Assembly: GCA_900542165.1 (NCBI GenBank)
Contig: UQMM01000004.1
Coordinates: 1-64,000, forward strand
Direction of reading: 5' to 3'
Length of the DNA: 64,000 bases
Source of the DNA: an uncultured Collinsella sp.
GTDB lineage: Bacteria; Actinomycetota; Coriobacteriia; Coriobacteriales; Coriobacteriaceae
The notes beneath the pieces are model-generated. The model searched no databases. It had not been told where the DNA came from and saw only the letters and a list, made by a program, of their open reading frames with translations. A program made the translations under genes and the position numbers. This document shows, piece by piece, positions 17,312 to 25,534 of this stretch; within the stretch, counting starts at the first letter, position 1; each line of letters starts with the position of its first letter.

Positions 17312-18565
17312 TTAATCGTTGAAGCGGGATTGGCGGCCGAAGGAAAGGGCGGTGTCGCCGAATTTGTCTCGGACGGCGTCGATGGCGACGGAGAGGTCGC
17401 GGCGGTCGCTGGATTGGGCTCCGCGGTCATCGATCTCGCAGAACAGGTCAGTCTGGATGCCGCCTTGGTGGTCGAAGTCGCTCATGCCGATGCCCGCTAA
17501 GCGAACATGCATGCCATCCTGCCAGATGTTGTCGAGCAGTTCGAGTGCAACCGCCACGAAGATGTTCTCATCGTCGGTCGGATGAGGCAGCCGGCGCTGT
17601 GCCGTACGCCCGCTGCCATACGAATACTTAAGCTTGAGCGTTACCGTGGCACCCGTCAGCCCCTGACGGCGCAGGCGGCGTCCCACTGACTCTCCCAACA
17701 GCGCAATCGCCGCCTCAATATCCCCACGCTCAGTTAAATCTTTAGCAAAGGTGCGTTCATTGCTGACCGACTTGACCTCGCGCTCTTCATCGAGGCTCGT
17801 GACTTCGGAGATTTCGAGTCCCAGCGCACGCTGGCGCATGCGTTCGCCGTTCACGCCAAAAATGGCAGCCAGCGTGGACTCCGGCGCACGCGAAAGCTCG
17901 CCGAGGGTGTAGATGCGCATGCGGCGCAGTCGCTCCTCGGCCGAGCGCCCGATGCCGCTCATGGCAGATACCGGCAACGCGGCCAAAAAGCGCTGCTCGG
18001 TTCCGGGGCGCACGATGGTCAGCCCAAACGGCTTATCCCGCTCGCTTGCGATCTTTGCGACCGTCTTGTTGCAGCCCACGCCAATGGAACAGGTCACTCC
18101 CAGCCCTGCCACGCGGTCGCTTATACGCCGCGCAACCAGCAACGGGTCTTCGGGCGCAAAGCGGCCCGGTGTGATATCGATAAAGGCTTCGTCGATGGAT
18201 ACGCGCTCCACGCGCGGCGTCTCCTCGGCAAGAATCGCCATGACCTGCGCGCTCACCTCACGATAGCGATCAAAATGCCCATGCGTCCAAATGGCCTGCG
18301 GGCACAGGCGCCTTGCCTCGGCCGAGGGCATGGCAGAGTGCACGCCAAAGCGACGTGCCTCATACGAACACGTGGACACGACGCCACGCGAATCGGCGTC
18401 TCCGCCCACGATGAGCGGCTTTCCTCGCCATTCGGGATGATCGAGCATTTCCACGCTCGCAAAAAACGCATCGAGGTCCATGAGTCCCACCGCCGGACCC
18501 GTCCAGGGAGGCGGCGTGACGCCCATGGCATCCTCATAACCGTATGTATGTTCGCGTCTTTCCAT
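17312..18565 (-). CDS. dinB: DNA polymerase IV (Y family)
   Basis: 417 residues. It is a lesion-bypass DNA polymerase with low fidelity. Catalytic acids are in MDLDAFFASVE (D30) and RVSIDEAFID (D125-E126). The fingers block CSYEARRFGVHSAMPSAEA and the helix-hairpin-helix region KTVAKIASERDKPFG and MSGIGRSAEERLRRM are also present. The little-finger domain follows (VSNERTFAKDL). No clear C-terminal beta-clamp peptide was identified by eye. It is alone on the minus strand, convergent with rsfS and divergent from rpsP. Upstream I see no obvious LexA box. Confidence 0.95.
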   Translation of the reverse strand: MERREHTYGYEDAMGVTPPPWTGPAVGLMDLDAFFASVEMLDHPEWRGKPLIVGGDADSRGVVSTCSYEARRFGVHSAMPSAEARRLCPQAIWTHGHFDRYREVSAQVMAILAEETPRVERVSIDEAFIDITPGRFAPEDPLLVARRISDRVAGLGVTCSIGVGCNKTVAKIASERDKPFGLTIVRPGTEQRFLAALPVSAMSGIGRSAEERLRRMRIYTLGELSRAPESTLAAIFGVNGERMRQRALGLEISEVTSLDEEREVKSVSNERTFAKDLTERGDIEAAIALLGESVGRRLRRQGLTGATVTLKLKYSYGSGRTAQRRLPHPTDDENIFVAVALELLDNIWQDGMHVRLAGIGMSDFDHQGGIQTDLFCEIDDRGAQSSDRRDLSVAIDAVRDKFGDTALSFGRQSRFND

Positions 18566-18681
18566 GTCATGAGTATACCGCGCAGCTCATGTGGGGTGCG
18601 TGTATGTGCTTGCAAATCCCGAATTCTTGTCTAAGATATGGATTTGCCCTCGACTACACCGAAGAAGTTGGTCTCACGGAC

Positions 18682-18710
18682 TTCACCTGCCCGCGTCGAT
18701 GGCGTATTAT
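18682..18710 (+). promoter_or_regulatory. Probable promoter for rpsP operon
   Basis: TTCACC (18682-18687), 17 bases, TATTAT (18705-18710). The -10 is good and the -35 is partial. It lies in the roughly 200-base space between divergent dinB and rpsP, and predicts a leader of about 50 bases. The rest of that space shows only a small GCAGC/GCTGC hairpin near 18733. Confidence 0.5.
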
Positions 18711-18766
18711 GTTCAACTGTTTGTTTGTAGTTGCAGCCTAAAGCTGCTTGGTTGGAGGAGTTTCCT

Positions 18767-19108
18767 TTGGCAGTCAAGATTCGCCTTGCTCGTCACGGCG
18801 CTAAGAAGCGTCCGTACTACCGTGTCGTCGTCGCCGATTCCCGCGCCCCGCGTGACGGTCGTATCATCGAGGAGGTTGGCCGCTACAACCCGATGACCGC
18901 CCCCAAGACCATCAACCTCGACCTCGAGAAGATCGCCGACTGGCAGTCCAAGGGCGCTCAGCTCACCGACGCCGTCGCCGCTCTGGTCAAGGCCGCCAAC
19001 GAGGGCGAGAAGACCGAGACCGTCGTCAAGAAGTCCAAGAAGCAGCTCGCCAAAGAGGCCGAGGCCGCTAAGGCTGCCGCTGAGGCCGCTGAGGGCGCCG
19101 AGGAGTAA
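18767..19108 (+). CDS. rpsP: Small ribosomal subunit protein bS16
   Basis: 113 residues starting AVKIRLARHGAKKRPYYRVV after the initiator, the canonical S16 N-terminus. DSRAPRDGRIIEEVGRYNPM confirms it. The start is TTG with GGAGGAG 6 bases upstream; an upstream in-frame ATG would add residues absent from the family. The C-terminal 35 residues are a Lys/Ala/Glu-rich extension (KSKKQLAKEAEAAKAAAEAA). First gene of the rpsP-khpA-rimM-trmD order common in Gram-positive bacteria. Confidence 0.98.
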   Translation: MAVKIRLARHGAKKRPYYRVVVADSRAPRDGRIIEEVGRYNPMTAPKTINLDLEKIADWQSKGAQLTDAVAALVKAANEGEKTETVVKKSKKQLAKEAEAAKAAAEAAEGAEE

Positions 19109-19111
19109 ATC

Positions 19112-19396
19112 GTGCCTGAGGTTGACGCTGCACAGCTCGAGGGTGAGGCAATGCTCTCAGATCGCATCGCCGATCTCGTCGAATATCTCGTTGTTCAGAT
19201 CGTCGACGACCCGGATTCCGTGAGCCTTGAGGTCATCGATGGTGACGACGCCTCTACGATTGAGGTTTCGGTCGCCGAGGATGACGTCGCTAAGGTCATC
19301 GGCCGTCGTGGCCGTACCATCAAGGCCATTCGCACGCTCGCCCGTGCACTGGCCGCTCGCCTCGACACTGCTGTCGAGGTAGAGGTTCTGGGCTAG
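19112..19396 (+). CDS. khpA: KH-domain RNA-binding protein KhpA
   Basis: 94 residues with one KH domain; the GxxG loop is in VIGRRGRTIKAIRTLARAL (about residues 66-84). KhpA binds RNA, usually with KhpB, and affects cell envelope growth in several Gram-positive species. The GTG start lies 3 bases after rpsP. An internal ATG 13 codons later is possible, because the first residues (PEVDAAQLEGEA) extend beyond typical KhpA. The place between rpsP and rimM is typical. Confidence 0.92.
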   Translation: MPEVDAAQLEGEAMLSDRIADLVEYLVVQIVDDPDSVSLEVIDGDDASTIEVSVAEDDVAKVIGRRGRTIKAIRTLARALAARLDTAVEVEVLG

Positions 19397-19400
19397 GACC

Positions 19401-19922
19401 TTGAGGTCCCAGTACAAAAACATCGCCCGTGTGGTCAAGCCGCACGGAAGGAAGGGGGAGGTCCTCGCGCAGCCGCTGCGGGGGCTTCCTTCTGTATTAG
19501 AGCCGGGTATGCGCGTCGCCCTGACGCCGCCGGCGCTCAAGCGCGACCGCTTTTGCACGGTCGTGTCCGTCACCGATACGGGCGATGGCGATCTGGTCTC
19601 GTTTGAGGGCATTGACGACTTGACGGCCGCCGAGGGCATCACGGGATGCTACGTGCTGGCAAATCGTGACGATTTTGAGCTCGATTCGCTCGACGCTGCC
19701 TATACCGACCTGATGGGTCGCGAGGTGGTCGACGAGCGCTTCGGTTTGCTCGGCACGATCGTAGAGATCATGTCGACGCCCGCTAACGATGTTTGGGTTG
19801 TTGAGGGCGATCGGTACGGCGAGGTACTGATTCCCGTGATCGAGCAGGTCGTGCTCGATCTTCCCGACACAGGAACAATTTCCGTCCACGTTATGGACGG
19901 TCTGATCGATATGGACAAGTAG
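19401..19922 (+). CDS. rimM: Ribosome maturation factor RimM
   Basis: 173 residues. RimM helps assemble the 30S head, with S19. The N-terminal barrel has NIARVVKPHGRKGEVLAQPL and the PRC-barrel C-terminal half has LMGREVVDERFGLLGTIVEI and VLIPVIEQVVLDLPDTGTI. The start is TTG, four bases after khpA's stop, with GGACC-like spacing but a poor ribosome site, so translation is probably coupled. Neighbours rpsP and trmD support the call. Confidence 0.93.
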   Translation: MRSQYKNIARVVKPHGRKGEVLAQPLRGLPSVLEPGMRVALTPPALKRDRFCTVVSVTDTGDGDLVSFEGIDDLTAAEGITGCYVLANRDDFELDSLDAAYTDLMGREVVDERFGLLGTIVEIMSTPANDVWVVEGDRYGEVLIPVIEQVVLDLPDTGTISVHVMDGLIDMDK

Positions 19923-19932
19923 GGAGGACAAC

Positions 19933-20691
19933 ATGCTGATCGAGACCCTTTCGGTCTTTCCCGAGATGTTTGAGCCCGTCATGTCCACATCGATCTTGGG
20001 CCGCGCCCGCAAGGCCGGCCTTTTTGATTTTAAGGCGTATAACCTGCGCGACTGGACGCACGACCGCCATCGTACCGTCGATGACGAGCCTTACGGCGGC
20101 GGGCAGGGCATGCTCATGAAGGTCGAGCCTATTGCCGAGGCCATCGAGGCCATCAGCTCCGAGGGTCCCAAGCCCACCGTAGTGTTCTTCACCCCCTGTG
20201 GCGAGCCCTTTACGCAACATGTGGCCGAGCGCCTGCTCAAAAGTGAGCGCCTGCTGTTTGTGTGCAGCCGCTACGAGGGCGTCGACGAGCGTGCGTATGC
20301 GTATGCCGATGAGCGTCTGTCGATCGGCGACTACGTGCTTACGGGTGGCGAACTTCCCGCTATGGTCGTTGCCGATGCCGTCGTACGCCTGATTCCCGGC
20401 GCCCTGGGCGACGAGATGAGCAATGTGGACGAGTCGTTCTCGACCGCCGAGGACGGAGGCCTGCTCGAGTACGCGCAGTACACCCGTCCCGCCGAGTTCA
20501 ACGGCGAGGGCGTGCCGCCGGTGCTCGTGAGTGGCGATCACGCCAAGGTCGATGCCTGGCGTCGCAAGAACGCCATCGAGCGCACCTGCCGCTGGCGTCC
20601 CGATCTGATCGAGACGGCGCGCCTTACGCCCCAAGAGCGTGCGTACGCGCAGGAGATTTTGGACGCTTCGTATTCGCAGAGCGAGGAGTGA
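19933..20691 (+). CDS. trmD: tRNA (guanine37-N1) methyltransferase
   Basis: 252 residues. TrmD methylates G37 of tRNAs that read CNN codons and so prevents +1 frameshifting. Motifs: TLSVFPEMFEPVMSTSILG, DDEPYGGGQGMLMKVEPI (substrate loop), SRYEGVDERA and YVLTGGELPAMVVADAVVR (SAM knot), then RRKNAIERT. The length is typical. GGGAGG precedes the ATG, 10 bases after rimM. Confidence 0.97.
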   Translation: MLIETLSVFPEMFEPVMSTSILGRARKAGLFDFKAYNLRDWTHDRHRTVDDEPYGGGQGMLMKVEPIAEAIEAISSEGPKPTVVFFTPCGEPFTQHVAERLLKSERLLFVCSRYEGVDERAYAYADERLSIGDYVLTGGELPAMVVADAVVRLIPGALGDEMSNVDESFSTAEDGGLLEYAQYTRPAEFNGEGVPPVLVSGDHAKVDAWRRKNAIERTCRWRPDLIETARLTPQERAYAQEILDASYSQSEE

Positions 20692-20693
20692 GA

Positions 20694-21257
20694 ATGGTTC
20701 CATCGCAGCATTCCGCGTTGAGGGGCGCTTTTGAGTGGATTGCGGTCATCGCGATCGCATTGGTCGCCACCTTCTTGATTCGCTCGTTTGTGGTCGAGCC
20801 CTTTGTGGTGCCCACCGGCTCCATGGAGTCCACGATCGAGATTGGCGACCAGATCCTGGCACAAAAGGTGAGCCTCGAGCTCGGTCAGCCCGTCAAGCAG
20901 GGCGATATCGTGGTGTTTCACAACCCCGATGGCACCTCCGAGCATGATGTTCTTGTCAAGCGTGTTATTGCCACGGCCGGCCAGACGGTCGACCTGCAGG
21001 ATGGCAAGGTGGTCGTTGACGGCCAAGCGCTCGACGAGGACTATACGATGGGCATGAGCTGGCCGCTTTCGGTCCAAGCGCCCGGCGCTCAGGTAAGCTA
21101 TCCCTACACGGTTCCCGACGGGTGCGTGTGGGTGATGGGCGACAACCGCGAAAACTCTGCCGACTCACGCTACTTTGGTCCCGTCGATCGCTCTGATTTG
21201 ATCGCTGTGGCGCTTGTGCGCTACTGGCCGCTCAACCGCATCGGCGCTATCGACTAA
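20694..21257 (+). CDS. lepB: Signal peptidase I
   Basis: 187 residues. One N-terminal membrane helix (EWIAVIAIALVATFLI) leads to the catalytic Ser43 in PTGSMEST and the general-base Lys89 in VLVKRVIATAGQTV. The box VMGDNRENSADSRYFGPV is complete. The enzyme removes signal peptides from exported proteins on the outer face of the membrane. The ATG at 20694 has AGGAG 5 bases upstream and lies 2 bases after trmD; a GTG two codons earlier overlaps that site and is rejected. Confidence 0.96.
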   Translation: MVPSQHSALRGAFEWIAVIAIALVATFLIRSFVVEPFVVPTGSMESTIEIGDQILAQKVSLELGQPVKQGDIVVFHNPDGTSEHDVLVKRVIATAGQTVDLQDGKVVVDGQALDEDYTMGMSWPLSVQAPGAQVSYPYTVPDGCVWVMGDNRENSADSRYFGPVDRSDLIAVALVRYWPLNRIGAID

Positions 21258-21316
21258 AAACCGCTATAGTACAGTACCTAACCGTGTAATCGTTTCGACG
21301 AGGGGATATTAGAGGC

Positions 21317-22228
21317 ATGAACGCTTCATCGCTTTCCTTCCAAGACATCATCCTGCGCCTCCAGCAGTACTGGGGCGAGCAGGGCTGCGTCATTATGCAG
21401 CCCTATGACTCCGAGGTCGGTGCCGGTACCTTCCATACCGCGACCACGCTGCGCTCGCTCGGTCCCGCCGAGTGGCGCACCTGCTATGCGCAGCCCTGCC
21501 GCCGTCCCGCCGACGGCCGCTACGGTGAGAACCCCAACCGCATGCAGCACTACTATCAGTTCCAGGTGCTCATCAAGCCTTCTCCGGTTAACGCCCAGGA
21601 GCTCTACCTGGGGTCTCTTGCCGCTATCGGTCTGGACCCCAACGACCATGACGTCCGCTTTGTCGAGGACGACTGGGAGAGCCCGACGCTCGGCGCCTGG
21701 GGCCTTGGCTGGGAGGTCTGGCTCAATGGCATGGAGGTCACGCAGTTTACGTACTTCCAGCAGGTAGGCGGCATCGAGGTCGACCCCGTACCCGTCGAGA
21801 TCACCTATGGCCTAGAGCGCATTGCCATGTATGCGCAGGGCGTTAACTCGGTCTACGACTTGGTGTGGAGCTACCTGCCCGACGGCACGCCCATGACCTA
21901 TGGCGACGTGTTCCTTGAGAACGAGCGCGAGTTCAGTGCCTATAACTTTGAGGTCGCAAACGTCGAGATGATGCGTCAGAAGTTTGACGACTACGAGGCC
22001 GAGTGCCATTCCTGCCTGGAGCGCAAGCTGTCGCTGCCGGCATATGACTGCGTCATGAAGTGCAGCCACGCTTTCAACCTGCTCGATGCCCGCGGCGCTC
22101 TGTCCGCGGTCGAGCGTGCCAACTACATCCTGCGCGTCCGCGCCGTCGCCAAGGCGTGCTGCGAGGCCTATATGGCCGAGGTCGCCGGAGTCAACGAGAA
22201 TGCCGACCAGGAAGGCGAGGTGGCGTAA
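21317..22228 (+). CDS. glyQ: Glycyl-tRNA synthetase alpha subunit
   Basis: 303 residues. It is the catalytic subunit of the alpha2-beta2 GlyRS. Family blocks: LSFQDIILRLQQYWGEQGCV, MQPYDSEVGAGTFHTATTLR, YCQP-type CYAQPCRRPADGRYGENPNR and HYYQFQVLIKPSPVNAQELY. The 59-base gap before it holds a TATAGT but no good -35 and no T-box leader. glyS starts 3 bases after its stop. Confidence 0.98.
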   Translation: MNASSLSFQDIILRLQQYWGEQGCVIMQPYDSEVGAGTFHTATTLRSLGPAEWRTCYAQPCRRPADGRYGENPNRMQHYYQFQVLIKPSPVNAQELYLGSLAAIGLDPNDHDVRFVEDDWESPTLGAWGLGWEVWLNGMEVTQFTYFQQVGGIEVDPVPVEITYGLERIAMYAQGVNSVYDLVWSYLPDGTPMTYGDVFLENEREFSAYNFEVANVEMMRQKFDDYEAECHSCLERKLSLPAYDCVMKCSHAFNLLDARGALSAVERANYILRVRAVAKACCEAYMAEVAGVNENADQEGEVA

Positions 22229-22231
22229 GCC

Positions 22232-24328
22232 ATGGCAGACGCTAAGGATTTCCTGTTTGAGATCGGTACGGAAGAAATGCCCTCCGCACCGCTGAACAAT
22301 GCCGTCAAGCAGCTTGGCACCATGATCGCCAAGGGTCTCGACGAGGCCGGTCTGGCCCACGGCGAGGTCCGCGTGATCTCGAGCCCGCGCCGCCTGGCTG
22401 CGCTCGTTGCCGACGTCGCCACCGCGACCGACGAGGTTCACGAGGTCAAGCGCGGCCCCGCGGCCAACATCGCCTTCGATGCCGACGGTAACGCCACCAA
22501 GGCCGCCCAGGGCTTCGCCCGCAAGTGCGGTGTGGCTGCCGAGGATCTGGTCCGTCGCGAGGACACCGACGGCCGTGAGTACGTCTTTGCCGAGAAGAAC
22601 ATCCCTTCCGTCCCGGCCACCCCGATCCTGACGGCCCTGTGCGAGAAGACTATCGCTGGCCTGCAGTGGCCCAACTACCGCTCTCAGCGCTGGGGTCACG
22701 AGCATGCGACCTTTGTTCGTCCGGTCCGCTGGATTTGCTGCCTTCTGGGCGAGGACGTTGTGCCCGTGTCGTTTGCCGACGTGACGAGTGGCAATACCAC
22801 GCGTGGTCATCGCGTGCTTGGCCCCGGTGACCATGTGGTCGCCAGCCCCGCCGTCTACGAGCAGGTGCTCGAGGACGCCGGCGTGCTTTCTGCCGAGCGT
22901 CGTCGCGAGGCCATCCTTGCCGGTATCGCCGAGGTCGAGGCTGCCCGTCCCGGCTGCCATGTCGATACGCCCAAGAAGGTCTTTGAGGAGGTCATCAACC
23001 TCTGCGAGTGGCCGACGGTGCTCGTTGGTACCTTCGATGAGGAGTTCCTCAAGGTCCCGCACGAGATCATCTGCGAGTCCATGCTCACCAACCAGCGCTA
23101 CTTCCCGATCTATGACGGCGAGGGCAAGCTCACGCGTGAGTTCGTGGTCGTCTCCAACAGCAAGCCCGAGAATGCCGAGCGCGTGATCGACGGCAACGAG
23201 CGCGTCGTGCGCGCCCGTCTGGACGACGCCAAGTTCTTCTACGAGGAGGACCTGAAGATTTCCCTTGACGAGTTCCGTGAGCGTCTGGCCAAGGTTGCCT
23301 TCCAGGAGAAGCTCGGTAGCGTGCTCGCCAAGTCCGAGCGCATCGAGCAGCTCGCGCTCGCTATTGCCCGCGAGGCTCATCTGGGCGCCCACCTTGCCGC
23401 CGATGCCGGCCGTGCCGCGCACCTGTGCAAGGCCGACCTGGTGTCCAACGCCGTTGTCGAGTTCACGAGCCAGCAGGGCGTGATGGGCGGTTATTACGCG
23501 ACCGCGATGGGGGAGAACGACGAGGTCGCCCACGCCATTCGCGATCACTATCGTCCCCGCTTTGCCGGTGACGAGCTGCCCGAGGGCACCGCTGGCTGCA
23601 TCGTGGCCTGCGCCGACAAGCTCGATACCATCGCCGGTATCTTTGCCATCGGCGAGCCCCCGACCGGCTCTTCGGACCCCTATGCGCTGCGTCGTGCCGC
23701 TATCGGCATCATCAACATCCTGCGCGACCGCCTGCCGATCGACCCCACGTCGCTTATCGACTTTGCGCTCGAGCTCTATAGTGAGCAGGGCATTGAGTTT
23801 GACGCCGCCGAAGTCGCCCAGCAGGTTCGCGACTTCTTCCATGGCCGCCTGGTGAGCATGGCCCGCGACGAGAAGATCCCGGCCGACACCGTTGCTGCCG
23901 TCTCCGCGGTGCACATCATCGCCCCGTCCGTCTTCTTCGCCCGCTGCGCCGCCCTCGACGAGGCCCGCAAGAACGATGCCGAGACCTTTGACAACCTGGC
24001 TACGGCCTATGCCCGTGCCGCGCATATCTCCAAGTCCGAGCTGGGCGCGGAGTACGACCGCAGCCTGATGGGCGAGGCCGAGCTCGCGCTTGCCGATGCT
24101 TCCGAGGCTGCTCAGACTGCTGTCGATGCTGCCCTTGCTGCCGAGGACTATCCGGCCGCATTTGCCGCCCTCGCCGCCCTGCGCGCGCCCATCGACCGTT
24201 TCTTCGATGAGGTTATGGTCATGGACAAGGACGAACAGCTCCGCGATAATCGCCTTAAGCTGCTCAACCGCTTCGAGGCCGTTTTCTCCGGCATCGCCAA
24301 CATCGGTGAGCTTGCCCGCAAAAAGTAA
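22232..24328 (+). CDS. glyS: Glycyl-tRNA synthetase beta subunit
   Basis: 698 residues, the tRNA-binding partner of GlyQ. The N-terminus DFLFEIGTEEMPSAPLNNAV and the blocks KRGPAANIAFDADGNATKAA, RPVRWICCLLGEDVVPVSFA and NPEN-like SNSKPENAERVIDGNERVVR are typical. An HD-like region (LCKADLVSNAVVEFTSQQGV) and the C-terminal anticodon-binding helical domain follow. The length is within the family range (about 680-700). It is translated right after glyQ and is almost certainly in the same transcript. Confidence 0.98.
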   Translation: MADAKDFLFEIGTEEMPSAPLNNAVKQLGTMIAKGLDEAGLAHGEVRVISSPRRLAALVADVATATDEVHEVKRGPAANIAFDADGNATKAAQGFARKCGVAAEDLVRREDTDGREYVFAEKNIPSVPATPILTALCEKTIAGLQWPNYRSQRWGHEHATFVRPVRWICCLLGEDVVPVSFADVTSGNTTRGHRVLGPGDHVVASPAVYEQVLEDAGVLSAERRREAILAGIAEVEAARPGCHVDTPKKVFEEVINLCEWPTVLVGTFDEEFLKVPHEIICESMLTNQRYFPIYDGEGKLTREFVVVSNSKPENAERVIDGNERVVRARLDDAKFFYEEDLKISLDEFRERLAKVAFQEKLGSVLAKSERIEQLALAIAREAHLGAHLAADAGRAAHLCKADLVSNAVVEFTSQQGVMGGYYATAMGENDEVAHAIRDHYRPRFAGDELPEGTAGCIVACADKLDTIAGIFAIGEPPTGSSDPYALRRAAIGIINILRDRLPIDPTSLIDFALELYSEQGIEFDAAEVAQQVRDFFHGRLVSMARDEKIPADTVAAVSAVHIIAPSVFFARCAALDEARKNDAETFDNLATAYARAAHISKSELGAEYDRSLMGEAELALADASEAAQTAVDAALAAEDYPAAFAALAALRAPIDRFFDEVMVMDKDEQLRDNRLKLLNRFEAVFSGIANIGELARKK

Positions 24329-24362
24329 GCTAGCCTGCGCATAAGCGCAAAAGGAGCCCCGC

Positions 24363-25238
24363 ATGGATTGCCCGGTCACCGCTCGTCCCACCGTTATCGT
24401 TATCTCCGACTCGCTCGGCGATACCGCTTGTGAGGTGGTGCTTGCGGCGTCCGGGCAATTTGATGAAGGGGCTTTTCGTTTGTTGCGCCTGCCCAAGGTG
24501 ACCTCGGTGGAGCAGGTGGAGTCGTTTGTGGGCCCGCGCGTCGATGCCGACCATCGCGATATTGCCGTGTTTCACACCATTGTCGATCCGGCGCTTCGCG
24601 CCCGCGTGCTCGATTACCTGGGCATGCTGCATATCCGTTCGGTCGACCTGATCGGTCCGACGCTCGCCGTGCTATCGTCGCTCATCGGTGTGCCGCCCAA
24701 AGGCGTCGCGGGCGTGATTCACAGGACCGATGACCGCTATTTCCATCGTATCGAGGCCATGGAATATTTCGTTGAGCACGATGACGGGCGCGGTTGCGAC
24801 GATTTGTCGGGTGCCGATATCGTGCTGCTGGGCGTATCGCGCACGTCCAAGACGCCGCTGTCGATGTATCTGGCTTATCAGGGCTACAAGGTTGCCAATG
24901 TTCCGTTGGCCCATGGCATGGAGCCGCCGAAGTCGATTTACGAGGTTGACCCGATGCGCCTGTTCGGCCTGATTTCGACCGTCGATGTGATTTCTGAAAT
25001 TCGCGATAGCCGCTTGGGCGATGACTACGCTCGTGCCGTTGCCGGCTCCTATGCCGAGCCCGAGAGCGTGCACAGCGAGCTCGAGGAAGCCCGTGCGCTC
25101 ATGAAGCGCCTAGGCTGCTTTGTGGTACGTACCGACGGCAAGGCCATCGAGGAGAGCGCCTCCGAGATCATCAGCCACTTGGAGGAAATCCAAGAAGCCC
25201 GCGCCCGCCGCGCCGCCCGTCGAGCCCAACAAAGCTAG
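24363..25238 (+). CDS. Pyruvate phosphate dikinase regulatory protein (DUF299)
   Basis: 291 residues. This family both phosphorylates (using ADP) and dephosphorylates (to pyrophosphate) a Thr next to the catalytic His of PPDK or PEP synthase. Sequence marks: VIVISDSLGDTACEVV at the N-terminus and a P-loop-like GVSRTSKTPLS at about residues 157-167. The next gene is ppdK, whose active site carries Thr-Ser-His, so PPDK rather than PEP synthase is the target. GAGC upstream of the ATG is a weak ribosome site. About 50 extra residues at the C-terminus are Arg/Ala-rich. Confidence 0.93.
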   Translation: MDCPVTARPTVIVISDSLGDTACEVVLAASGQFDEGAFRLLRLPKVTSVEQVESFVGPRVDADHRDIAVFHTIVDPALRARVLDYLGMLHIRSVDLIGPTLAVLSSLIGVPPKGVAGVIHRTDDRYFHRIEAMEYFVEHDDGRGCDDLSGADIVLLGVSRTSKTPLSMYLAYQGYKVANVPLAHGMEPPKSIYEVDPMRLFGLISTVDVISEIRDSRLGDDYARAVAGSYAEPESVHSELEEARALMKRLGCFVVRTDGKAIEESASEIISHLEEIQEARARRAARRAQQS

Positions 25239-25320
25239 CTTATTGGGGTAGCTAAAAAGCCCCGTCTAAAAAGACTAACTAAAAATAATGCACGATAATG
25301 GTAAAGCGATTTAGCAAATT

Positions 25321-25341
25321 ACTTGCATTTGACCTGCAAGT
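25321..25341. repeat. Perfect palindrome upstream of ppdK
   Basis: ACTTGCA, 7-base spacer, TGCAAGT: a perfect 7-bp inverted repeat in AT-rich intergenic DNA. No T-run follows, so an operator is more likely than a terminator. It lies about 210 bases before the ppdK start. Confidence 0.5.
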
Positions 25342-25374
25342 TTATTGAAGTGGTCTCTTCATAAGGTAACCACC

Positions 25375-25459
25375 TTTACCTACCGTTTACCGCCAGTTTT
25401 AGCACGTTTACCAAACCGCGCATCCTCTGCTCAAGCCTGCCCAAAACGCGCCGTATAGT
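25375..25459 (+). promoter_or_regulatory. TTTACC repeats and a possible ppdK promoter
   Basis: TTTACC occurs at 25375, 25386 and 25407, spaced 11 and 21 bases, which places the copies on one face of the helix. Inverted GGTAAA (25300) and GGTAAC (25365) lie just upstream. A TATAGT at 25454 could be a -10, and the matching -35 region is poor, which fits an activator-dependent promoter. The gap from 25239 to 25534 holds nothing else I can name. Confidence 0.4.
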
Positions 25460-25534
25460 TCCCTCACGGCCCGCATCCGGTGGGTCGATTCGTTACCACG
25501 GTCGTGCGCGTTAGTGCATGGAAGGGGAAGTATC

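Noticed and set aside
21812..24496. Long open frame of 894 codons on the minus strand
   Set aside because: Lies opposite glyQ/glyS and shows no family motifs; long antisense frames are expected in GC-rich coding DNA.
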